This document shows, piece after piece, positions 24,001 to 33,359 of a stretch of DNA of 64,000 nt. A model generated the notes under the pieces. It had not been told where the DNA came from. It was given only the letters and a program-made list of their open reading frames with translations, and did not search any database. The DNA is from Xylona heveae TC161 (taxonomy: Eukaryota; Ascomycota; Xylonomycetes; Xylonales; Xylonaceae), in assembly GCF_001619985.1 (NCBI RefSeq), contig NW_017264208.1, positions 1,277-65,276 on the forward strand. Direction: 5' to 3'. Within the stretch, counting starts at the first letter, position 1. The number at the start of each line of letters is the position of its first letter. Both the position numbers and the translations under genes were made by a program.

Positions 24001-24436
24001 GTCAGGATCCAGGCACGAACGGCTGACGGGACATCAGCATCATCTAGTTTTCGACCAATATTGACAACTCACTGTTGCAGGCGATGTTCGGGTCGTCCGT
24101 GTTAGACACACAAGCAGCCACCTCAGCGACTAGATAAAAATATTAGCCAGCTATTTTAAATAGCGTTGATTAATTGAACAGGTGCTTACACGGCGATTGA
24201 TCACCATCGACGTTCCACTTGAACGCTTCTACCGGTGTGAGCTCAGTCTTTTCGGCCTTGTCAACTAAGACTTTTGTTTCTTCTTCTTCAAATTCTCCTT
24301 TCACGGACCCATCAGCCTCGATATCGGTCACGTTTTCTTGGGCATTTTCTTTTGAATATCCGTCGTCGTGAGAAGTTGGTAAGGTATTTGAATTCTTTTC
24401 ATTGGCAAAACCAGCCCGAGAAATTTCGGTCGACAT
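21027..24436 (-). CDS. OPT family oligopeptide transporter
   Basis: Fourteen exons can be joined in phase: 24436-24190, 24129-24073, 24022-23946, 23843-23685, 23580-23450, 23270-22988, 22915-22740, 22668-22207, 22137-21993, 21939-21867, 21799-21618, 21557-21440, 21372-21286 and 21220-21027. The product is about 796 residues. The acidic N-terminal tail leads into [16 protein letters not shown], the family's SPYxEVRxxVxxxDDP signature. [10 protein letters not shown] and [15 protein letters not shown] are the other two diagnostic stretches, and the last part has WLVYRRYP and WWKRYNY. OPT carriers import tetra- and pentapeptides, glutathione-like peptides or metal-siderophore complexes with protons. 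Such high intron density is common for fungal OPT genes. It closes the accessory block before housekeeping genes begin. Intron 5 (23271-23449) holds a long purine tract on the plus strand. Confidence 0.92.
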
Positions 24437-25637
24437 GACTGCGCTGTGGCAGTTATGGTGCCTTGGTTGATACAACCCAATATGAATAGAGCCATACTTG
24501 GAGCACAATCCTTTTATCAATTGCAGAAAACATTACGGCAGGGCTGATAGCATCAATGGCGTGCTATCAGCGCTGCAATTGCGATAGATTTGGCAGCACG
24601 ATTTCCCTGACACTAGATGGCCCAGATTCGAGCTTCGCGGGGTTTATCCTAGGTCAGGAAACTTCGGCCCCGGGTTGAAACAGGAGCGTCTCCACTGCGG
24701 ATCATCGTGCCATTGGCTTGGAGACGTTGCTTCCAATCCTCGATATTAAACCACCCGCTATAGGCAATTTTCATCGGATCTTCTCCGAACCTTGTTTCAC
24801 TGATGACTTCAGAAAAGCAAGTTATCTCGATCATTATTTGCCCCGGTCTCCATAAAAAATAAGCCACGGACTTCACATTTGTGCCTGAGTGGAATGGCGT
24901 GATTGACATTCTATTAAGAAGCCTCCGACTTCGATGTCCATTCGGCCCTTCGCTAAACGCGCTTCTTTCTAATTTTCGAGACATTCGGGCTCCTTTCCTT
25001 TTTCCTGCTAGGTGGAAGGGAGCCTAAACGATAAGACGTATTAGTTTGGGGTTCTCTACTCGTACACTTAATTTAAGCGATAGCTGAAAGGACGTTCTAT
25101 GGGCAAACCAAATGACAAGCAAACTTTCTAAATGATTGCCACCAATCGCAAGTTGAAGTTACAAAACTTTAAATACGTATTAGATAGGTAGTCACAGAGC
25201 AAAGATTAGATAAGGTCACTATATAGGAGATGTAAATCGAGTGTCGAGTCACACTTGGACGTAACTTCGGTTCATCACCTCCCAAGACTGATCTTAGGTT
25301 TGAATTCTTCTTATTCGACATCGACAAAGCCTTGTCGATACTAATATTCCTTCTCGAACGTATCGTCATTAATTTTTGGAGTTATATCTCTCCGCGGGAA
25401 GAAGAGTACAGATTCTTTGTACAATGAGATTTCTTGAGTCCCGATATTCGGCGCCGAAAATAGCACCAGTGGACACATGTCCCATCAGCCATAACATGGT
25501 ATCATCAAGAGCATCAACTTTCCGCATACATAAGAACACAGGCATTACTTCGTAACATGTCCCATGTTCACCGCGTTTACTCAACATAAGCGCGGGCACC
25601 TTCTCAGCCTTGTAGCAACGATAAGACGCGTTTGTGT
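24437..25637. other. Intergenic, 1.2 kb, boundary between accessory and housekeeping blocks
   Basis: Promoter of the OPT gene and 3' region of OLA1. Open frames on the minus strand (such as 24984-24649) have no recognisable domain. I see no repeats or RNA gene. Confidence 0.45.
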
Positions 25638-27238
25638 CTAGGCCTTGGCAGCACCGGCCTTGATGAGGAGAATGTCTCCATCCTCAACTACGTAATCTTT
25701 ACCCTTCGTCATGACCTTTCCATCAGACTTGACAGCAGCTTCGTCTCCAAACTCTTTCAGGAGGTCAAAGTTGTAGACAACAACCTGAATGAAAGTCTTT
25801 TCGAAATCTATGGGCACATGTCAGTAACCTAAATCATCAAGATAGAAAGAGTTATACATACCGGTATGGATGACACCAGCAGCCTGAGGCGCCTTTGTAC
25901 CTTTCCGGATCGTCCATTGTCGGACTTCATCCTCGCCGGTAGTGAAGAAGCTATTCAATCCCAACACTTGTCTCATAGTAACAATGACCTTAGGAAGAGC
26001 GGACTTGGTACCGATCTTCTTAAGCTCTTCTGAAGCTTCAGCTTCAGTCTCGAATTGAGTAAGGCGTTCTTCAAGCGAAACAGATAGCGGAATGATGGGA
26101 TCGTTAGGCGAGTTGGTCTTGACCCACTCGGCAACCTTGGGAAGGTGCTTGTTCTTTTGGCGGACATAGTCTCTCTCGCTGAGGTTGACAAGGTAAACAA
26201 CCGACTTAGCAGTTAGAAGCTGCAAGGGGTTGATCACCTCAATCTGGTATTACAGTCAAATGTTAGCCACCTGTAACTTTCATATGCCGAAAGTGGTAGG
26301 ATGGAAAAAAAAAATGCAAAAGCATTAGGGTCAGAATGGGACGTCATCTCAGTATGATCTCTAAGCGTTGTAATTTAGGTGAGACCATTCGACGAGCTGG
26401 GATTATATCGAGCGTATAGCTCTTTGTCATCATATAGGAGGGTATGCATAATCTGTGACTGCGAGGTGCTATGATACGTACCTCTTTCTTAGCCCATTCG
26501 CCAGAGCGAATGTCCTTGCCATCCTGCAGCCATTGAAGGATCCTCTCAACGGTGGCCTGTTCTTCTTTCAACTTCTTCATCTCTAATGACTGACCGCCTC
26601 GAGCAGTCTGCTTCCGAAGAGACTCCAAAGCCTTCTCAACGAACTCAATATCCTTTGTCCGGAGCTCCTCGTTGATGATGGTCAAATCTCTGATCGGGTC
26701 AACATCACCCTCAACGTGGATAATCTCAGCGTCATCGAAGCATCGAACAACCTGGAAGATGGCATCGACGGCACGAATGTGGGACAAGAAGGCGTTTCCG
26801 AGACCAGCTCCGGTAGACGCTCCACGAGTAAGACCGGCAATATCATAAACAGTCAAGTTCGCAGGAACCTTAGACTTGGGCTTGTAGTGGTCACACAACC
26901 AGTCAAAGCGCTGGTCGGGGACTAGCACACGGGCCTCTTCCGGCTCAATGGTGGCATATGGAAAGTTCTAAAGAGAAAACATTAGCATGAGAAGAAAAAA
27001 AAATGCAGGTTCATCTCCAAGCTTCAACTTACGGCCGGGTTACCAAGGTTGCACTTGGTAATAGCTTGGAACAAGGTGGACTTTCCAACGTTGGCAAGAC
27101 CAACCTGAATGCTGAGTTAGTGTCGCTCAATGAAAAGGATAGGGTGTAACAATTCCTACATACGATACCAGCCTTGAGGTTGTTACCAGGACGACCCAGA
27201 AGGAGCTTCTCTTCCTTGACCTGCTTCTTGGGAGGCAT
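25638..27238 (-). CDS. OLA1: Obg-like ATPase 1 / YchF
   Basis: Five exons (27238-27164, 27104-27033, 26967-26482, 26243-25862, 25807-25638) give 394 residues, matching the 394-396 of eukaryotic OLA1. It starts MPPKKQVKEEKLLLGRPGNN. Seen in order: P-loop GLANVGKST across the exon 1/2 joint, the switch region and DIAGLTRGASTGAGLGN, the YchF-type base-recognition NLSERD in place of NKxD, a coiled-coil insert, and a C-terminal TGS domain (IHTDFEKTFIQVVVYNFDDL) ending DILLIKAGAAKA. OLA1 is a cytosolic ATP-preferring member of the Obg GTPases associated with ribosomes, translation and stress response. Intron 3 (238 nt) is long for this window and contains an A-rich run. It diverges from the PPPDE gene. 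Confidence 0.96.
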
Positions 27239-28189
27239 CTTTTTTCTCTTGCTTGCAAAAGTTCTAATAGAAGAGGGATTGAGTGAGATTAAGGAACGAC
27301 AAGGGGTAGAGGGTCGTATGCAGACGGGAACAATCGCAGTACTTGCTGTCGACCGTAAAAATGAGGATGAGAAAGAAGGGGAAAATGAAAGAAAGCTGGA
27401 GTGGTTGAGAGGTGGAATGGTGAATAATTAGGAGAAGAGAGGTGACTTCGGTCGCCCCCTCTTTATGCAGCGAAAGCAAAGTAGCTCGACTGGAGAGTTG
27501 TGGGAATTTGGGACGGTCGAATGAGAGCAAAAGACTTTTACAGCGAATCTTCTCGCGACCCTATAATTTTAACCGAGAGCCCTCTGACGCATTTAGTCGA
27601 ATCCAAGTGGATCCCTTCTCAATACAGAGAATAATGCTGTCCTATACGTAACTTATGCCATGCTGCATCCTTTTGTGCATTCGATGCAGCATCACCTTAC
27701 GTAGTAAGGACATTAACACCCCACTCCTCCTTGGTTGTTGCATTGCGGTAACCCTAAGTATAAATGTTTGCACGTCCCATGTGCATAATTTTATCCACTT
27801 TTAGTCACAAATACTCCCTAACTGCAAGATAAGTGATTATGCCATAAAGATAATAAATGAATAGGACATTCTTACAAGCAGTAAAATAAATTATCGCAAA
27901 AGAAATCGACCAATTTAAATACAGCTCGGGATTATACAGTTTCTATACACTTCCCCTACACATGAGATAGAAATGGTTTAAGTTCCTGGTTATGGATTAT
28001 GCTCGCTCCCCTCCTACGATAAACTTTCTGCACCGTCGACCGTGTCAGCCATGCCGGTAAGAAGCGAGTCCAACCAAATGCGTTGGAGCCTGCAATTACA
28101 GACAAGGGCCCTTATAATAGTGCGGAGCTTCAGGCTCCAGAGCTTCAGTTGCATCCCCGCAGCGTACAATCATTCGCGTTTGCAAAACA
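27239..28189. promoter_or_regulatory. Divergent promoter of OLA1 and PPPDE peptidase genes
   Basis: About 950 bases lie between the two start codons. On the OLA1 side the leader is pyrimidine-rich, as is usual for strongly expressed translation genes. The middle (27780-27960) is AT-rich. No gene recognised. Confidence 0.4.
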
Positions 28190-29057
28190 ATGGACGCACC
28201 AAAGCGAAAAGCGTCCCAAAAGGCATCAGGGAACCATAGAACAACGCTGTCGTTGAAGAAGACGGAAATATGTATCAACGTCTATGATCTGCTCCCTGTG
28301 AGGCTCCCGACGCAATAACATTCACCCCTTGCATCGTGCTAACACGATTCTCATTGTGCAGCCTGGAAAATTATCATCAATTCTATGGACGATTGGAGGC
28401 TCTTTGCTTCACTCGGGCGTAGTTATCGGCGATAAGGAGTATGCTTACGGCGGCCATGATCGACCTGGGATGAGTGGCGTTTATTGGACCAAGCCTCGCA
28501 TGGAACCGCCAGGTGGGACGTTTCGCTGTGAGATTCTGCATGGTTTCACCATCCGTCCTGATAGCGAGATTGACTCCATCGTAAAAGAGGTATTGCCGTG
28601 TCCCAAACTCTGGAGTCGGACCGATCCTGACTCTTGATAGGCATCTCAGAAGTTTCAAGGAACCTCCTACAACCTGCTTACCAATAATTGTAACCATTTC
28701 ACATCATATTTATGCCAGCAGCTCACGTCGAGACCCGCCCCTGCCTGGTTGAATCGTGCGGCTAGCATTGGTTTGGCCCTCCCATGCGTTGTTCCTAGGG
28801 AATGGATTGCGCCACCCGACCACGACACCGCAGACGGAGAGTTGCTTGAGGAAGAGGATGACGACGAACGAGCACACATGCTGAGTGATAGCAGTCGGCG
28901 AAGACCTAGGCCGCTTGATGATGAACTTGCGAGCGATGTCTGGGACAGCGATCAGGACCGACGCAATGGAGGAAGCGGGAAGGGCAAGGCAACAATAAGG
29001 GATAGTAGTGGAAGGACAATGCCTGTCAGTGAACGTGCTCCCCCTCCACATCGCCAT

Positions 29058-29060
<3 letters not shown>
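28190..29060 (+). CDS. PPPDE (DeSI/DUF862-type) cysteine peptidase
   Basis: Three exons, 28190-28297, 28362-28589 and 28641-29060, give 251 residues. The fold signature is clear: INVYDLLPPGKLSSILW, then His53 in LLHSGVVIGDKEYAYGG and Cys129 in TNNCNHFTSYLC, the His-Cys catalytic pair of the PPPDE family. Members cleave ubiquitin, SUMO or a related bond (the human DeSI proteins are deSUMOylases). The N-terminal 30 residues are basic. The tail after residue 165 is acidic and Ser/Arg-rich (EEEDDDERAH) and probably disordered. The stop codon TGA is followed at once by 33 T residues. It diverges from OLA1. Confidence 0.9.

Positions 29061-29093
<33 letters not shown>
29061..29093 (+). repeat. Poly(T) run of 33 directly after a stop codon
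   Basis: The base after the TGA stop of the PPPDE gene opens a pure run of 33 T, followed by CAGGGT. In the mRNA it would be U33 at the very start of the 3' UTR. Length may vary or be an assembly estimate. Confidence 0.9.
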
Positions 29094-29530
29094 CAGGGTC
29101 CCCTGGGTTGCTTTGCGAGTTTTGCTGGCCAGTATACGTTGAAGGCTCTATTCGGTTGAGATATCCCATTGTGTTCACGATCAGTCTATGGGCGCAGCAA
29201 TTGTTTATATTTCCCCCTTTATACCACTTCGTCCAATTTCGTAGCATGCGATGGTTTTGCTAGGTCGTTTTATTTCGCAAATCAATCACGAAATGACATA
29301 TTTGAAGAAAACGTCTTTGATTAAACTCCGGTGATTTCAGTATACATGCGACTTAAAATTAGACTAGTGCCATGCCATCGACGGAATCTCTGCCTGGCAA
29401 CTGACGCCAAGGATTTTGATATGGTCTGGGCAGGTAGAAGAAAACTGAACTTCCGCCAAATGAAGCGCTTAAAGGCTCGAGAAATTCGAGACATCCAGTG
29501 CCTTTTCAAATACTCCGGTAAACCAGAGAA
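29094..29530. other. Short intergenic, shared 3' region
   Basis: Lies between the convergent ends of the PPPDE and uS11m genes. Nothing beyond 3' UTR-like sequence is seen. Confidence 0.5.
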
Positions 29531-30262
29531 CTAGCCCAAGCGCCGCGGCTTAGGGCTTCTTGTACCTCCAAATTTCAGCCTGGTCGCATCGGTAATGCGA
29601 ACAATCTTCCCTCGCAAAAGCCTTCCTTCGTTACCCATCAATGCCTTGGTCACGGCTTCTCTGCCAGGGCCAAAATTTCTTAGAACGACTTCGAGTTTCT
29701 TGATATCGCTCAACAGGCCACGTTCTTGGATCTGCTTCAAAACGAATGCTGCAAGCTGATAAGCTGAGTCGTAATTTCCGCGGTTCGCCTTTCTGAACCC
29801 CAGATTGCCGCAGGAGACTGATAGGATGGCGTCGCGGTTTGGCTTCGTAAGAGTGATATGGGTATTATGTTTCGTAGCAAAAATATGGAAATGATGAGGA
29901 GGCTGATGCTCTGGAAGAGCCCGATTCGCAGGGTTGAGAGGAGATGTATCGTAGTTGAATGTGGAAGAAGTGAGCGACGAAAAGGAATTCTGACTCTGGC
30001 CGCCGATGCGTTTGGCGCCGCCAATGCCAAAAAATTTCGACAAATCCGCTAAATCAGAAGTCGCATCTGAAGCTGAAGTCTTCTTTGTACTCTGGTCGGC
30101 AGCCTTGTTTGCTGTAGCAGTAGAACTTGCGGCATCGTTTTCGGCGCGTCGGCGGGAAGTGGAGGAGAAAGGACTAGTGAACGTTCGAGGAAGAAACGAC
30201 CGAAACTGGCATTGAAGGCAAGCCTTCGAAATGGTTGACGAGCGGAGAAGTTCTCTGCTCAT
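29531..30262 (-). CDS. mrps18: Mitochondrial small-subunit ribosomal protein uS11m
   Basis: Single exon, 243 residues from the ATG at 30262; an upstream in-frame ATG at 30394 is less likely because the mitochondrial presequence begins at MSRELLRSSTISKACLQCQF. The N-terminal 100 residues are Ser/Arg-rich (import signal and linker). The ribosomal uS11 domain starts at HFHIFATKHNTHITL, continues SVSCGNLGFRKANRGNYDSAYQ, VVLRNFGPGREAVTKAL and ends VRITDATRLKFGGTRSPKPRR, the conserved rRNA-binding tail. It is part of the platform of the mitochondrial small subunit, near the mRNA exit. Yeast Mrps18 is the equivalent. It is divergent with TIM44, 297 bases apart. Confidence 0.93.
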   Translation of the reverse strand: MSRELLRSSTISKACLQCQFRSFLPRTFTSPFSSTSRRRAENDAASSTATANKAADQSTKKTSASDATSDLADLSKFFGIGGAKRIGGQSQNSFSSLTSSTFNYDTSPLNPANRALPEHQPPHHFHIFATKHNTHITLTKPNRDAILSVSCGNLGFRKANRGNYDSAYQLAAFVLKQIQERGLLSDIKKLEVVLRNFGPGREAVTKALMGNEGRLLRGKIVRITDATRLKFGGTRSPKPRRLG

Positions 30263-30559
30263 TTTGACGAAACGATTGTGCGGCGCGCAAACCTGGGAGG
30301 CGTTGACTTTGCTCGTCCCCAGCTCCAGTGGTGGTTTTCCAGGAGAGTTAATGGAAGATGAGGATTTCGCCAAGCCGGAGCTCGGAGAATCCAATTCACC
30401 GCTCCAGCCAAACGAAACCTCTCACCCTGGAGACTCATGACTCGGGAAGTTTTCTTTTGCGATAATCCTTCTCCCGACAAACTTGCAACACCGCCTTGGT
30501 CATCTCACTGGGCCAATCCTCGTTCCATCTGCATCATCTAAACTGGAGATTGGTTCAGT
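30263..30559. promoter_or_regulatory. Compact bidirectional promoter of uS11m and TIM44
   Basis: Only 297 bases separate the start codons of two nuclear genes for mitochondrial proteins. The region must hold both transcription starts and leaders. No TATA box is obvious. A shared control for mitochondrial biogenesis is an inference from position. Confidence 0.55.
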
Positions 30560-32233
30560 ATGGCACAGATAGGGAGGATAGCACAAACCCCCCGTTTAGG
30601 AGGCGTTTTTAGCCACTCACCCTTGGCTTCCGCGGCAAGGACTTCTTACGGCCGCACAGCAGACTACAGGCGGTTATCCACTGCAATCCTTCAGTCATCG
30701 AGGCGAGAGATCTTACAACGTCGACTCGATGCATCTCTCTCATCTACATTGCCCCCTCTTCGGTCTCAATTCCTTCCTGAATATATGGGAACGGCCTTTT
30801 CCGGTCTCTCAACCCGAAATGGCTTTCATTCAAGCCCATTGAAAGCTCAAGAGCAACAGAAGCAGAACCCTAAATCTGCTGAGGAGGAGCAGACAAAGTC
30901 TGAATCTGACGCAGAGAAACAATCAGGCGAAAAAGAAGAAGAGCCAAAGAAGGAAGAATCAAAGAAGGAAAAGAAGGAGGATCCTCCGCCACCGCCTCCT
31001 CATGGCGACAAGACTCCCTGGCAAGTTTTTACTGACACTCTCAAGACCGAGTTTAAAGCCTCAAAAGAATGGAATGAGTCTACCAAAGCCTTGGCCTCTT
31101 CTGCACACCAGTTTACAGAAAACGAAAACATCAAGCGCGCTCGCGCCGCATATACTGCCGCTTCTGATGCTGCATCCACGAGAACTTCTTCCGCCCTGCG
31201 AAATGCTGGAAAAGCTGTCGGCCAGGGTGCGGCATGGACTTGGGACACCTCCGTTCTTAGAGGAGTTCGCGCCGGCGTCAATGCCACTGGAAGGGGTATC
31301 GAGAAGGCTACGAGACCCGTTCGTGAGACGGACGCCTATAAGAAAGCAGTCGGTGGTGTGAAGGACGTCATTGATGATGGAAGCTCTTCCAGATACGGAG
31401 GCTGGGTCGAGAAGGAGGAGCGAAGGAAGCAGAGAGAACTGAGAGAACTCGAGGACATGAAGGCCGGTCGCCACCGGAGAGCCGAGAAGATGGAAGAAGA
31501 TCCCAAGTCAGTTACACTCTGTTTGCCTCCATATTGAATGATGCTGACATATACTAGTGCTGGCACCAATGTTACTCTGCACAAGGACGCTGCATGGAGA
31601 GAAGCCTGGCGGGATTTCAGAGATTCAAGTCGAGTAATGCAGTCTCTGTTCACGATGAAAGAGACCTACAACGAATCTGAGAACCCTCTAATTTCTACCG
31701 CACGCAGCATCTCGGATCGAGTGGCAGGTTTCTTCGCCGAGAACGAGACAGCCATGGTCATCAAGAAATTCCGCGAGATGGACCCGAGCTTCCAGCTGGA
31801 ACCCTTCCTACGCGAGATGCGGGAATACATTCTTCCTGAAGTTCTTGATGCTTACGTGAAAGGAGATACTGAGACTCTGAAATTGTGGCTTTCTGCGGCC
31901 CAGTATCAGGTGTACGCGACGCTTGCACAGCAATATACCACTGCCGGTCTGAAATCTGACGGTCGAATTCTGGACATTCGACACGTTGACATTCTCTCTG
32001 CTCGCATGCTTGAGCCTGGCGACATCCCGGTATTCGTTGTCACCTGCCGCACGCAGGAAGTCCACGTCTACCGAAACACAAAGTCAAACGATCTTGCAGC
32101 GGGTATGGAAGACAAGGTCCAGCTGGTCACCTACGCTATTGGCGTGACGCGTATTCCTGAGGATGTCAACAATCCCGAGACTCGTGGTTGGAGATTAATT
32201 GAGCTCCAGAAGAGCGGAAGAGACTACATATAA
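30560..32233 (+). CDS. tim44: Mitochondrial inner-membrane import subunit TIM44
   Basis: Two exons, 30560-31506 and 31558-32233, with a 51-nt intron (GTCAGT donor, GCTGAC branch, CTAG) give 540 residues. The presequence is Arg/Ser-rich (MAQIGRIAQTPRLGGVFSHS). A highly charged KE-rich linker with six prolines follows (about 95-150). The membrane-recruitment region with amphipathic helices runs to about residue 315. The C-terminal Tim44 domain starts at AAWREAWRDFRDSSRVM and includes FREMDPSFQLEPFLREMREYILPEVLDA (split here by family convention), then ILDIRHVDILSARMLEPGDIPVF and RGWRLIELQKSGRDYI. TIM44 tethers mitochondrial Hsp70 to the TIM23 channel on the matrix side. Confidence 0.95.
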
Positions 32234-33359
32234 TTTGACGCTGGCAAGCATTGTGATGTGCCCGCCATTGCGTACAGCACACGGATGCACCGAACTCGAT
32301 TTCAGCGTTTTCCCTTACATTTCTTGCATGCCTGCGGAGTCAAAAAGAAGGCGAAAGAAAAGTCATTTGGGCCATATTTTTTTCATGAAGACTCCGGCAG
32401 TTTCGCCTGCACGCTCGTTGAGCGAAAGATTTGCAGGCCGGGGTGAAGGCTTTTTTAGGCCGTCCCGGGATTGTACATTATTTGGTTTCATGGTATCTTT
32501 TACAAGTAGAGCATGATCGGCATCTCTGACCATTTCTATTTTGCTGCTCTCGCCACTCTAGCCTTGCTCATTCTGTTCACTTCTCTGTACTTCTATTTCC
32601 GTTGGGTATTCCGCGCTGCAATATGTCCGTTGCGCATGTGAGAGGCCAATGTCTAAAGAGTCCCTTTTCAACATCAACTGAATATATCCTTTCTTCTCGA
32701 ATCAGAGATTTTTAATTGATTGTAGACCCATCAAGATGTCATTGACTGCAAAAATCTACGGGAGGGTTAACAGTTGTATATTTTAGAGCAGCCATATCAC
32801 ATGCCAATATCATGTTTCCATGTCGTCCCAAGTCTCGTGCTTCATGTCTTAGGAATGGCAAGGGTAGTAAAACCACGTAGAGTTGCCAAAGGTAGAGTGT
32901 CTGTACCAATCTCGGCATTCGCCGCCAGAAGTCTACCGAGGGAGTACCAGGATTCGGGGGGCCTTACGTTATTGCTGCAGGCAGCATGATTGAAGCTTTA
33001 AGGCCGGGCTTGATAAAGCATTGTGCTTCAACTATTTCAATATTCGACACCTGGATGCCGTATCGATCATTGCACATTCTATACAACGTTTTATTTTGTG
33101 TTGACCTGATCTCTCAAGAATCAATCCTTCATAAGCGGGTCAACTCAGACAAGTCCTCCACCAACTCTCGGATGATCTAGACTTCCAGTAATTCTGGTAT
33201 CCGGCAGCAGACTGCTCGTTTTCGCAAAGCGATCGTCGTGTGGCTACATTGAAGCCAAAGTTCTCCTTCTTCACAAACTGTATCCTATCTGTTCGGTCTT
33301 GTTTCGTCTTCGCGCGGCCTACTGAAAAGCCGGCCTTGTGCCGCGCGCATATCGGATGA
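32234..33359. other. Intergenic, 1.1 kb, no gene recognised
   Basis: TIM44 3' region and promoter of the VPS9-domain gene. Open frames are short and without family features on both strands. Confidence 0.5.
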
